The position numbers and the translations under genes are program-made. The notes under the pieces are model-generated. The model saw only the letters and a list, made by a program, of their open reading frames with translations. It was not told where the DNA came from and made no database searches. This document shows, piece after piece, positions 26,013 through 34,984 of a stretch of 64,000 bases of DNA. Position 1 is the stretch's first letter. Each line of letters starts with the position of its first letter. The stretch is taken from the NCBI GenBank assembly GCA_963814355.1, contig CAWFCZ010000016.1, forward strand, positions 1 through 64,000, written 5' to 3'. This DNA comes from JADGOV01 sp963814355 (lineage in GTDB: Bacteria; Actinomycetota; Actinomycetes; JADGOV01).

Positions 26013-26525
26013 TCACCCGTGCTGCGACACGTACTCCTCTGGGTCCTTGTCCTCCGCCCTGATGCCGTCCGCATGCTGCGACTCGTAGGTGATGAACTGC
26101 ACGGCGATGTCGTGGCGGGTCTGCAGGTCGGCGTGCCGGCGGAAGTCCGACAGGTCCTCACGCTCCTCCTCCGCCATGTGGTCGCTGTTGGCCTCCCGCG
26201 TCTTGGTGACGGCCGCCCACCAGTCCTGGGTTCCGGGCTTGTGCCGGCGCACCTCCCGGATGCCGTCACGGATCTCGTTGTGATCCTTGACCGCGTCCTC
26301 GACCTCACTCGGCGCGTCCTGCGCACTGCCCCCGCCGGTACCCACCTTCAGCAGGCGGGGGTAGAAGAACCGCTCCTCGGCTTCGGCGTGGACCTCGAGC
26401 AGTACCTCCAGCCGGGCCCATACCGCGGCCAGTTGTTCGCCGTCCGAAGGGTCGATCTCATCGAGCAGGGCGAAGGCGCGCCGTTGCTCGTGGTGTTGGT
26501 TGAGGATCAGCTCCGTGATGTCCAC
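26013..26525 (-). CDS. Hemerythrin HHE domain protein
   Basis: The 170-aa protein has hemerythrin-type ligands: HH in LILNQHHEQRR, H and E in LEVHAEAEERFFYPRL, H in VKDHNEIRDGIREV and H/E in SDHMAEEEREDLSDF. HHE proteins bind a di-iron centre and sense or store O2 or NO or protect against oxidants; the bacterial role here is unknown. GTG 26525 has GGAGGA upstream, which decides the start. A charged C-terminal tail rich in Asp and Glu follows. Confidence 0.85.
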   Translation of the reverse strand: MDITELILNQHHEQRRAFALLDEIDPSDGEQLAAVWARLEVLLEVHAEAEERFFYPRLLKVGTGGGSAQDAPSEVEDAVKDHNEIRDGIREVRRHKPGTQDWWAAVTKTREANSDHMAEEEREDLSDFRRHADLQTRHDIAVQFITYESQHADGIRAEDKDPEEYVSQHG

Positions 26526-26611
26526 TCTCGTCCTCCAGATGCCGCCGGATGCTTCGGTGGATGTTGCCCTGGTACCGGCGCCGGTAAGCGTGTTGGGCGT
26601 GCGCGCCGGAG

Positions 26612-28039
26612 GTGAGGTGTGATGGCCTGGTGGCCGGACAGAGCGGCGTGTCACGGGAAGGGCGGCCAGGAGTGTTGTCGAGGTTGCGGCAGGCGTGGAG
26701 CGGTGTTCTGGATACGTTGCGGACCCAGTTGTGGCCGTTGCCGACGATCGGGGTGGCACTGGGCATCCTCGCGGGCGTCGGCCTGCCGCGGGTGGACCAG
26801 CGGTTCGACCGCCACCTCCCGGCCTCGGTCAACGCGTACCTGTTCGGCGGCGGGGCGGACGCCGCCCGCACCGTCCTCTCGACGGTGGCCAGCTCGCTGA
26901 TCACGGTGACCTCGCTGACGTTCTCACTTACTGTGGTCACGCTGCAGCTGGCCAGCGGCCAGTTCTCCCCCCGGCTGTTGCGCACGTTTACCCGGGACCG
27001 GTTCGTCCATGTGACGCTGGCGTTGTTCCTCGCGACGTTCACCTACGCCCTGACCGTGCTGCGCACCGTGCGTACCGCCGGGGAAGGCCGCCAGGTGTTC
27101 GTTCCGCAGGTGTCGGTGAGCGTGGCCTTCCTCCTGGCTCTGGCCAGCGTTGTCGGGCTGGTACTTTTCCTCGCTCATCTGGCTCGGGAGATCCGGGTTG
27201 AGAGGATGTTGCGCAACGTCCACACCGAGGCCAGCCACACCGCCCGGCAGCTACTACCCGAACGCGACCCCGCCTCCTCGGGCCCCGCGCTGCCGTCACC
27301 GCCGCCGGATGCCCGCTCGCTGCTGGCCGGCTCGTCGGGATTCCTGGTCCGGGTGGCGGACTCGGCGCTGTTGGGAGCAGCGGTCGACGCCGACGCTGTC
27401 CTGTTTCTCGACCGGCCGCCCGGCAGTTCCCTGATCGCCGGAACCCCGCTCGGCGTCGGGTGGCCGCGGACCGGCGGAGCATTCGACGACACGACGTGGG
27501 TCCGGCTCTGCGGCCGGGTGTCGAAGGCGGTGTCCACCGGGTTCGAACGCACCCAGGAGCAGGACGTGGGGTACGGGTTGCGGCAACTCACCGATGTCGC
27601 CACGAAGGCCCTCTCGCCCGGAATCAACGACCCGACGACCGCGGTTCACGCCCTCGGCCACTCCTCAGCCTTGCTGTGTGAACTCGCCGGGCTCGACCTC
27701 GGACCCCGAGTATTGCGCGATGAGGACGACACCGTCCGAGTCGTCCTGCGCCGCCCCAGCATGGCCGAGCTGCTCGAACTCACCGTGGCCCAGCCCAGGC
27801 GGTACGGGGCGGCCGACCCCGCCGTCCTGGCCCGGCTGGCCCGGTTGCTGCGTGACCTGGCCTGGGTGGCCCAGCGGCCGGAGGACCGAATGTCAGTCAC
27901 CGACCAGCTCACCCGGCTGCGGGCCACCGCGGCCGGGCAGGACTTCGACGCCACCGAACGCGCCTCCCTCGCCGGCTTGACCGAACAGGTCCAACTGGCG
28001 CTCGCCGGGCGCTGGACCCTCGACGAGGCAGTGGGCTGA
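26612..28039 (+). CDS. DUF2254 family membrane protein
   Basis: The ~475-aa protein resembles DUF2254 members: four N-terminal membrane helices (LPTIGVALGILAGVGLP, a helix at VASSLITVTSLTFSLTVVTL, FVHVTLALFLATFTYALTVL and VSVAFLLALASVVGLVLFLA) followed by a large soluble domain with GYGLRQLTDVATKALSPGIN and DPTTAVHALGHSS. Function is unknown. The start is uncertain: GTG codons at 26612, 26630 and 26648 are in frame and none has an ideal ribosome-binding site. Confidence 0.8.
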   Translation: MRCDGLVAGQSGVSREGRPGVLSRLRQAWSGVLDTLRTQLWPLPTIGVALGILAGVGLPRVDQRFDRHLPASVNAYLFGGGADAARTVLSTVASSLITVTSLTFSLTVVTLQLASGQFSPRLLRTFTRDRFVHVTLALFLATFTYALTVLRTVRTAGEGRQVFVPQVSVSVAFLLALASVVGLVLFLAHLAREIRVERMLRNVHTEASHTARQLLPERDPASSGPALPSPPPDARSLLAGSSGFLVRVADSALLGAAVDADAVLFLDRPPGSSLIAGTPLGVGWPRTGGAFDDTTWVRLCGRVSKAVSTGFERTQEQDVGYGLRQLTDVATKALSPGINDPTTAVHALGHSSALLCELAGLDLGPRVLRDEDDTVRVVLRRPSMAELLELTVAQPRRYGAADPAVLARLARLLRDLAWVAQRPEDRMSVTDQLTRLRATAAGQDFDATERASLAGLTEQVQLALAGRWTLDEAVG

Positions 28040-28135
28040 CACCGGCCTCGCCGGAGCCGACAATGCGACCCGTAGCTGCGCAGACAGCCCGTTGACCCCT
28101 TGACGATGACCCACGGCGGGCTTCGAATGGAAGCC

Positions 28136-29803
28136 ATGAGCGTCGCTCTCGGGCCGCCGGTCGTCGCGCCCGAGCACCGGGTCAAGGCGGAGCGGGGCAG
28201 TCGTATCCTGCGCTGGATCACCACCACCGACCACAAGGTGATCGGGTACCTCTACCTGATCACCTCGTTCGGCTTCTTCCTGGCCGCCGGTCTGATGGCC
28301 ATGCTGATGCGGGCCGAACTCGCCCGGCCCGGCCTGCAGTTCCTCTCCGACGAGCAGTACAATCAGCTGTTCACCATGCACGGCACGATCATGCTGCTGC
28401 TCTTCGCGACGCCGTTGTTCGCCGGCTTCACCAACTTCGTCATGCCGCTGCAGATCGGCGCGCCCGACGTGGCGTTCCCCAGGCTCAACGCGCTGTCCTA
28501 CTGGCTGTTCCTCTTCGGCGGGCTCATCGTCCTCGGCGGCTTCCTGACCCCGAGCGGTCCGGCCGACTTCGGCTGGTTCGCCTACACCCCGCTCTCCGAC
28601 GTCGTGCACTCACCCGGCGCCGGTGCCGACATGTGGATCATTGGCCTGATCATGTCCGGTTTCGGCACCATCCTCGGTTCGGTCAACTTCATCGTCACCG
28701 TAGTCACACTCCGCGCCCCGGGCATGACGATGTTCCGCTTGCCGATCTTCACGTGGAACGTGTTCGTCACCTCGATGCTGGTGCTGCTGGCCTTTCCGGT
28801 ACTCGCCGCCGCGCTGTTCGCGCTGCTCGCCGACCGCAAGTTCGGGGCGCACGTCTACGACCCGGCGAACGGCGGCCCGATCCTGTGGCAGCACCTGTTC
28901 TGGTTCTTCGGCCATCCCGAGGTCTACATCGTCGCCCTGCCGTTCTTCGGGATCGTCACCGAGGTCCTGCCGGTGTTCTCCCGCAAGCCGGTGTTCGGCT
29001 ACAAGGGGCTGGTCTTCGCCACCATCTCGATCGCCGCGCTGTCCATGGCGGTGTGGGCGCACCACATGTTCGCCACCGGCGCCGTCCTGCTGCCGTTCTT
29101 CTCGGCGACCAGTTTCCTGATCGCGGTGCCGACTGGGGTGAAGTTCTTCAACTGGATCGGCACGATGTGGCGCGGGCAACTCACCTTCGAGACACCGATG
29201 ATGTTCGCCATCGGCTTCCTGCTGACCTTCCTCCTCGGCGGGCTGAGCGGCGTACTGCTCGCCTCACCACCGATCGACTTCCACGTCACCGACTCCTACT
29301 TCGTGGTCGCGCACTTCCACTACGTGCTCTTCGGCACCGTGGTGTTCGCGATGTTCTCCGGCTTCTACTTCTGGTGGCCGAAGATGACCGGGCGGATGCT
29401 CAACGAACCGCTCGGCAAGGTTCACTTTTGGCTGACCTTTCTCGGCTTCCACCTGACGTTCCTCGTCCAGCACTGGCTCGGCATCGAGGGCATGCCGCGG
29501 CGCTACGCCGACTATCCCGCCAATGCCGGGTTCACCACGCTGAATACCATCTCGACGATCGGCTCCTTCGTGCTCGGCGCCTCGACGCTGGTCTTCCTCT
29601 ACAACGTCTGGCGGACCTCCCGCCGCGGCCCGATCGCGCTCAGCGACGACCCGTGGGGCTTCGGCAACGGGCTGGAATGGGCCACCAGTTGCCCGCCGCC
29701 CCGGCACAACTTCCAGTCCATACCCCGCATCCGTTCCAACCGGCCGGCCTTCGACCTCCATCATCCGCATCTGTCCCAGCCGCCCGAGTCCCATCAGGAA
29801 TGA
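28136..29803 (+). CDS. ctaD: Cytochrome c oxidase subunit I (orphan ctaD)
   Basis: This is the catalytic heme-copper oxidase subunit of an aa3-type oxidase. It has twelve membrane helices with the heme and CuB ligands in FTMHGTIMLLLFATP, WFFGHPEVYIVALP (His-Pro-Glu-Val-Tyr), WAHHMFATGA and VAHFHYVLFG; the K-channel Tyr is present. The ~555-aa length is normal. No genes for subunits II-IV, heme a synthesis or bc1 are nearby, so it is probably a second copy that pairs with subunits encoded elsewhere. ATG 28136 (GGAAG upstream) is preferred; ATG 28127 is possible. Confidence 0.93.
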   Translation: MSVALGPPVVAPEHRVKAERGSRILRWITTTDHKVIGYLYLITSFGFFLAAGLMAMLMRAELARPGLQFLSDEQYNQLFTMHGTIMLLLFATPLFAGFTNFVMPLQIGAPDVAFPRLNALSYWLFLFGGLIVLGGFLTPSGPADFGWFAYTPLSDVVHSPGAGADMWIIGLIMSGFGTILGSVNFIVTVVTLRAPGMTMFRLPIFTWNVFVTSMLVLLAFPVLAAALFALLADRKFGAHVYDPANGGPILWQHLFWFFGHPEVYIVALPFFGIVTEVLPVFSRKPVFGYKGLVFATISIAALSMAVWAHHMFATGAVLLPFFSATSFLIAVPTGVKFFNWIGTMWRGQLTFETPMMFAIGFLLTFLLGGLSGVLLASPPIDFHVTDSYFVVAHFHYVLFGTVVFAMFSGFYFWWPKMTGRMLNEPLGKVHFWLTFLGFHLTFLVQHWLGIEGMPRRYADYPANAGFTTLNTISTIGSFVLGASTLVFLYNVWRTSRRGPIALSDDPWGFGNGLEWATSCPPPRHNFQSIPRIRSNRPAFDLHHPHLSQPPESHQE

Positions 29804-29861
29804 CGGCCGGGGTTTTGGGTAGTTCGGGTGGTACTGCCCTACACCTGAAGTGGAGACAGGC

Positions 29862-30056
29862 ATGAGCGGAATGGGACGTGTGGCGGATCGGGTCGGCGAG
29901 CTCGCCACCTCGGTGATCGGGAACGCGGCCGGCGCGACGGTCGACCCCAAGGCCGGGCTGCAGAAGCTGTCCGGCGCGGCACTTAGCCCGGCGGTGCTGC
30001 TGTCCGGCGGGCTGGCCGTCGTGGCCTACGTGCTGGGCCGGCGCACCCGCGCCTGA
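29862..30056 (+). CDS. Small protein with one C-terminal hydrophobic segment
   Basis: The 64-aa product begins MSGMGRVADRVGELATSVIG, has a Gly/Ala-rich middle, one hydrophobic helix (ALSPAVLLSGGLAVVAYVLG) and ends RRTRA. I do not recognise a family. ATG 29862 has GGAG 7 bases upstream. It lies between ctaD and the ThDP enzyme, all on the plus strand. A single-span accessory peptide of the oxidase or dehydrogenase is possible but unproven. Confidence 0.65.
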   Translation: MSGMGRVADRVGELATSVIGNAAGATVDPKAGLQKLSGAALSPAVLLSGGLAVVAYVLGRRTRA

Positions 30057-30119
30057 CCGGCCCCCCGGCGGGCCCGCCCGAATGTGACGTCTGAGTGAGA
30101 TTTCGAGAAGGAGCATGTG

Positions 30120-31883
30120 GTGGAAGAGATCGTCGGCGAGAGCTTGGCCAAACGGCTGGTGGCGTGGGGTGTCGATACGATTTTCGGGCTGCCCGGTGAC
30201 GGCATCAACGGGCTGATGGAGGGTTTCCGCCGGCAGCGCGAGAAGCTGCGGTTCGTCCTGGTGCACCACGAGGAAGCGGCGGCCTTCATGGCCACCGGCT
30301 ATGCGAAGGCGACCGGTCGACTCGGGGTGTGCTGCGCGACCTCCGGACCGGGCGCGATCCATCTGCTCAACGGGTTGTACGACGCCAAGCTCGACCACGT
30401 GCCGGTGCTGGCGTTGACCGGGATGCAGGCCAGCAACGTACTCGGCCAGCACTACCAGCAGGAAGTGCACTTGGATCGGCTGTACCAGGACCTCGCCGCG
30501 TACAACCTGATGGTCACCAACCCGCAGCAGATGCCGGGCGTGGTCGACCTGGCGATCCGCAACGCGCTGGCCAAGAACACCGTCTCGCATCTGACCTTCC
30601 CGAACGACATCCAGGTCGCGCCGGTGTCGGAGGACCCGTACCAGCACGTCGGTCCCGGCGCGTCGCCGGCCAGCATGCCGACCTTGAGCCGCCCGCAGTT
30701 GCCGGCGGCGCAGGAGGACCTGGCCCGGGCCGCCGAGGTGCTCAACGCCGGGTCGAAGGTGGCAATGCTGGTCGGCGTCGGCGCTCGGCACGCCCGCGAA
30801 GAGGTGCTCGGCGTTGCCGACCACCTGGGCTGCCCGATCGTGAAGACGCTGCCGGGAAAGATGGTCGTCCCGGACGACTCCCCGCTCACCACCGGCGGTC
30901 TCGGGCTGCTGGGGACCCGGCCGAGCGAGGAGGTGATGGAGGACTGCGACACCGTCTTCATGGTCGGCACGTCCTTCCCCTACGCGACGCACCTGCCCAC
31001 GCCAGGGTCGGTGCGGGTGGTGCAGATCGATGTCGACCCGTCGTTGGTGGGCATGCGGCTGCCGACCGAGGCGCCGGTGGTGGCCGACTGCAAGCTCGCG
31101 CTGCAGGCGCTGCTGCCGATGCTGCACAAGGGGGACCGCGCCTTCCTCACCAAGCACCAAGAGGGCATGGACCGCTGGCGGAAGCAGATGGCGGCGCTGC
31201 GCGACGCCAGCCGGGACCCGATCGCCCCGCAGTACCTGATGGGCTGCGTCGATGAGATCGCCGGCGACGACGCGATTCTCACCTGCGACTCCGGGACCAT
31301 AGCCACCTGGGCGGCCCGGCACTGGACGATCCGCGGCGGGCGCGAGTTCTACCTCTCCGGAAACCTGGCCACCATGGCCCCCGGACTGCCGTACGCCATC
31401 GGCATGCAGCACGCCTACCCGGGTCGGCAGGTCATCGCTTTCGTGGGTGACGGCGGCTTCGCCATGTTGATGGCCGAGTTCCTCACCGCGGTTCGCCAAG
31501 AGTTGCCGATCAAGGTCGTGGTGAACAACAACAACTCCTACGGCCAGATCCTGTGGGAACAGATGATCCTCGGCTATCCGGAGTACGCCGTCCGGCACCG
31601 CGAGCCGGAGGCGGACTACTCCACCTGGGCCAGGGGCTGCGGCGCGTACGGGGTGAAAATCACCAAGCCCGGTGACCTGCCCGACGCGATCCGCGAGGCG
31701 TTCGCCCATCCCGGTCCGGCGCTGGTGGACTGCGACGTCAACCCGAACGAGCCGCCGATGCCCGGCAAGATCGAGTACAAGCAGGCCAAGGCGTTCACCG
31801 AGGCCTTCCTACGCGGCCAGCCACACAAGGCGGCGACGGTGGCCACGATCGCCAAGGACAAGCTCAACGAACTGCTGTCATGA
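30120..31883 (+). CDS. ThDP-dependent pyruvate oxidase/acetolactate synthase-like enzyme
   Basis: The 587-aa protein has the three domains of the POX/AHAS family: an N-terminal Pyr domain with the cofactor-activating Glu (VLVHHEEAAAFMATGYAK), a central domain, and a C-terminal PP domain with the ThDP/Mg motif GDGGFAMLMAEFLTAVRQ to VVNNNNSYG. Overall it most resembles pyruvate oxidase (PoxB-type) rather than anabolic AHAS. It would decarboxylate a 2-oxo acid and pass electrons to FAD or quinone. AAGGAG lies 6 bases before GTG 30120 (GTG 30117 also in frame). Its stop overlaps the dehydrogenase start (ATGA). Confidence 0.85.
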   Translation: MEEIVGESLAKRLVAWGVDTIFGLPGDGINGLMEGFRRQREKLRFVLVHHEEAAAFMATGYAKATGRLGVCCATSGPGAIHLLNGLYDAKLDHVPVLALTGMQASNVLGQHYQQEVHLDRLYQDLAAYNLMVTNPQQMPGVVDLAIRNALAKNTVSHLTFPNDIQVAPVSEDPYQHVGPGASPASMPTLSRPQLPAAQEDLARAAEVLNAGSKVAMLVGVGARHAREEVLGVADHLGCPIVKTLPGKMVVPDDSPLTTGGLGLLGTRPSEEVMEDCDTVFMVGTSFPYATHLPTPGSVRVVQIDVDPSLVGMRLPTEAPVVADCKLALQALLPMLHKGDRAFLTKHQEGMDRWRKQMAALRDASRDPIAPQYLMGCVDEIAGDDAILTCDSGTIATWAARHWTIRGGREFYLSGNLATMAPGLPYAIGMQHAYPGRQVIAFVGDGGFAMLMAEFLTAVRQELPIKVVVNNNNSYGQILWEQMILGYPEYAVRHREPEADYSTWARGCGAYGVKITKPGDLPDAIREAFAHPGPALVDCDVNPNEPPMPGKIEYKQAKAFTEAFLRGQPHKAATVATIAKDKLNELLS

Positions 31884-34800
31884 CGACGGCCGTCCTGCCG
31901 GATCCGGTACGGCGCCCGCCCGATCCGGAGCAGTCCGTTAGCGGCGTCGACGTGGCCGCCCTGGAACGGGACCTGGCCGCCGAGGTCGACGGCGAGGTCC
32001 GCTTCGACCCCGGTTCACGGGGCGCGTATTCCACCGACGCGTCTAATTTCCGCCAGGTGCCGATCGGGGTGGTGGTGCCCCGCACCGCCGCCGCCGCCGT
32101 CGCCGCGGTAGCGGTCTGCCGGCGGCACCGGGCGCCGATCGTGTCCCGCGGCGGTGGCACCAGCCTGGCCGGGGAGTGCACCAATACCGCCGTCGTGCTG
32201 GACTTCTCCAAGTACTGTCACCGGCTAGTGTCGGTGGACCCCCAGTCCAAGACCTGCGTGGTGGAGCCGGGCGCGGTGCTGGACGTGATGAACGACCAGC
32301 TGCGCGAGTACGAGTTGGAGTTCGGACCGGAGCCGGCGACGCACAACCACTGCACGCTCGGTGGCATGATCGGCAACAACTCCTGCGGGGCGACCGCGCA
32401 GCGCACCGGCAAGGTCGTGGACAACATCGTCGAACTCGAGGTGCTGCTCTACGACGGCACCCGGATGTGGGTCGGGGAGACCTCCGAGGAGCAGTACGCC
32501 CAGATCGAGCGCGGCGGCGGGCGCAAAGCCGAGATCTACCGCCGATTGCGCGAGTTGAGGGACGAGTACCTGGGCCAGATCCGTACCGCGTACCCCCACA
32601 TTCCCCGTCGGGTGTCCGGCTACAACTTGGACAGCCTGCTGCCGGAGAAGCACTTCCACGTTGCCCAGGCCTTGGTCGGCACGGAGGGCACCTGCGTGGT
32701 GGTGCTGCAGGCAAAGCTCAAGCTGGTGGACCGGGTGCCGGCGAAGACGGCCGTGTTCATCGGATACCCCGACGTGGAGTCCTCCGCCCGCGCGGTGCCG
32801 GAGATCCTGCCGTCCAAGCCGATCGCGCTGGAAGGCATGGACCACAAGCTGATCGCCTTCCAGCAGAAGAAGCACCTCAACCCCGAGGCGTTGAAGAAGC
32901 TGCCGACCGGCGGCGCGTACCTGCTCGTCCAGATGGGCGGGCAGGACCAGGCCGACGCCGACCGGAACGCCGAGCAGATGCTGGACTCCCTGGGCAAGAG
33001 CCGCGACGACGACGACGTGGCGTTCTTCGACGACGAGCAGCACGAGGAGCAGATGTGGCTGATCCGGGAGTCCGGCCTCGGCGCCACTGCTAGGGGGCCG
33101 GGGATGTCGGACAGCTGGCCCGGTTGGGAGGATTCCGCAGTTTCCCCGGACGACCTGGCGGACTACCTGCGGGACCTGCGCGGGTTGTATGAGGAGTTCG
33201 GGTACGAGCAGGCCTCGGTCTACGGCCACTACGGGCAGGGGTGCGTGCACTCCCGGGTCCCGTTCGACCTGCAGAGCGCGGAGGGCATCGCGACCTACCG
33301 GGCGTTCATCGAACGGGCCGCCGACCTGGTGGTCTCCTACGGCGGGTCGTTCTCCGGCGAGCACGGCGACGGCCAGCAGCGGGCCGAGCTGCTGCCGAAG
33401 ATGTTCGGGCCGGAGCTGATCCGGGCGTTCGGCACCTTCAAGACGATCTTCGACCCGGACGACCGGCTGAACCCGGGCAAGGTCACAGCGGCCTACCCGC
33501 TGGACTCCCTGCTGCGCCTCGGGGTGGACTACGACCACGGCCGGGTCGAGACGGCGTTTCGCTACCCGCACGACGAGGGCAGCTTCGGGCGCGCGGTGCT
33601 GCGCTGCGTAGGGGTCGGCAAGTGCCGCCGGCACGGGGGCGGGGTGATGTGCCCGTCGTACATGGTGACCCGCGAGGAGGAGCACTCCACCCGGGGGCGG
33701 GCCCGGCTGTTGTTCGAGATGCTCGACGGCGCCCAGCGCGGCGGGGCGATCGCGGAGGGCTGGCGCTCCAAGGACGTGCTGCACGCCCTGGACCTGTGCC
33801 TGGCCTGCAAGGGCTGCAAGGCCGACTGTCCGGTGGACGTGGACATGGCGACCTACAAGGCGGAGTTCCTCTTCCACCACTTCCGCCGGCGGCGGCGGCC
33901 GATGGCGCACTACGCGATGGGCTGGCTGCCGCTGTGGTCGGCGCTGGCAGCCTACGCGCCCGGCGTGGTCAACGCCGCCCTGCACGCACCGGTACTCGGC
34001 CCGCTGGCGATCCGGATCGCCGGGATCGACGAGCACCGGGCCGCGCCGGTCTTCGCCGAGCAGACCTTCCAGGACTGGTTCGCCGGCCGCCAGCCCGGAG
34101 GGGACGACTCCCGTGGGGAGGTTGTGCTCTGGCCGGACACCTTCAACAACCACTTCCACCCGGCGATCGCCCGGGCGGCGGTGGAAGTGATGGAGAGCGC
34201 CGGCTGGCGGGTGATCGTGCCGTCCGGCACGGTGTGCTGCGGGCTGACCTGGGTGTCCACCGGGCAGCTCGACATCGCCAAGAAGGTCCTGCTGCGTACC
34301 GTCGGCGTGCTCCGCCCCCACCTGCGGGCCGGTACCCGGATCGTCGGGCTGGAGCCGAGTTGCACGGCGACGTTCCGCTCCGACGCCAAGGAGCTGTTCC
34401 CCGACGACGCCGACGTCGACAAGCTGGTGAACCAGACCGTCACCCTCGCCGAGCTCCTCGGTCAGCACACCCCCGGCTGGACGCCGCCGCGGGTGGCGCG
34501 GACCGCCCGGGTCCAGACCCACTGCCACCAGCACGCGGTCCTGGGCTTCACCGCGGACCAGCAGCTGCTCGCCGATGCCGGCGTGCAGGCCGACGTGCTG
34601 GACTCCGGCTGCTGCGGGCTGGCCGGTAACTTCGGCTTCGAAGCCGGTCACTACGAGGTCTCCGAGGCCTGCGCCGAAAGGGTGCTGCTGCCGGCGCTGC
34701 GCGATGCCGACGCCCACGACGTGGTGCTCGCCGACGGCTTCAGCTGCCGCACGCAAATCGCCCAGGGCAACTCCGGCGGCCGCGGGGCGATTCACCTCGC

Positions 34801-34984
34801 CGAGTTGCTCCGGGCCGGCCTGTCCGGCGACGACGGGGCGCCGCTCCCGGAGCGGGCCTGGGGCGCGCGCCCGGCCCAACCGTCCCGGCTGTCGCGGGCG
34901 GCGGTGCTGGCCGCGGCCGCCGGATCCATCGGCGCGGTCGGGGTGGCGGGTGCCGGGTTGGCCCGGAGTCGAGGCAACCGGTGA
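31880..34984 (+). CDS. FAD-linked oxidase fused to Fe-S/CCG domains (D-lactate/2-hydroxyacid dehydrogenase-like)
   Basis: This 1034-aa protein starts with a PCMH FAD domain (SRGGGTSLAGECTNTAVVLD, GGMIGNNSCGATAQRTGKV) and FAD-oxidase C domain (SVYGHYGQGCVHSRVPF, FSGEHGDGQQRAELLPK). A ferredoxin-like module follows with CVGVGKC and the full ligand set CLACKGCKADCPVD, then two CCG-type repeats (TVCCGLTW, CCGLAGNFGF). A short membrane-like C-terminus ends it. Such fusions oxidise D-lactate or similar 2-hydroxy acids and reduce quinone. ATG 31880 overlaps the ThDP gene and its stop overlaps the enolase-type gene. Confidence 0.88.
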   Translation: MTTAVLPDPVRRPPDPEQSVSGVDVAALERDLAAEVDGEVRFDPGSRGAYSTDASNFRQVPIGVVVPRTAAAAVAAVAVCRRHRAPIVSRGGGTSLAGECTNTAVVLDFSKYCHRLVSVDPQSKTCVVEPGAVLDVMNDQLREYELEFGPEPATHNHCTLGGMIGNNSCGATAQRTGKVVDNIVELEVLLYDGTRMWVGETSEEQYAQIERGGGRKAEIYRRLRELRDEYLGQIRTAYPHIPRRVSGYNLDSLLPEKHFHVAQALVGTEGTCVVVLQAKLKLVDRVPAKTAVFIGYPDVESSARAVPEILPSKPIALEGMDHKLIAFQQKKHLNPEALKKLPTGGAYLLVQMGGQDQADADRNAEQMLDSLGKSRDDDDVAFFDDEQHEEQMWLIRESGLGATARGPGMSDSWPGWEDSAVSPDDLADYLRDLRGLYEEFGYEQASVYGHYGQGCVHSRVPFDLQSAEGIATYRAFIERAADLVVSYGGSFSGEHGDGQQRAELLPKMFGPELIRAFGTFKTIFDPDDRLNPGKVTAAYPLDSLLRLGVDYDHGRVETAFRYPHDEGSFGRAVLRCVGVGKCRRHGGGVMCPSYMVTREEEHSTRGRARLLFEMLDGAQRGGAIAEGWRSKDVLHALDLCLACKGCKADCPVDVDMATYKAEFLFHHFRRRRRPMAHYAMGWLPLWSALAAYAPGVVNAALHAPVLGPLAIRIAGIDEHRAAPVFAEQTFQDWFAGRQPGGDDSRGEVVLWPDTFNNHFHPAIARAAVEVMESAGWRVIVPSGTVCCGLTWVSTGQLDIAKKVLLRTVGVLRPHLRAGTRIVGLEPSCTATFRSDAKELFPDDADVDKLVNQTVTLAELLGQHTPGWTPPRVARTARVQTHCHQHAVLGFTADQQLLADAGVQADVLDSGCCGLAGNFGFEAGHYEVSEACAERVLLPALRDADAHDVVLADGFSCRTQIAQGNSGGRGAIHLAELLRAGLSGDDGAPLPERAWGARPAQPSRLSRAAVLAAAAGSIGAVGVAGAGLARSRGNR

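Noticed and set aside
29640..31709. 689-aa minus ORF opposite the ThDP enzyme
   Set aside because: Antisense shadow with His/Arg/Gly-rich composition and no domain pattern.
32225..34879. 884-aa minus ORF opposite the FAD/Fe-S dehydrogenase
   Set aside because: Antisense shadow; the plus strand has complete FAD and Fe-S motifs.
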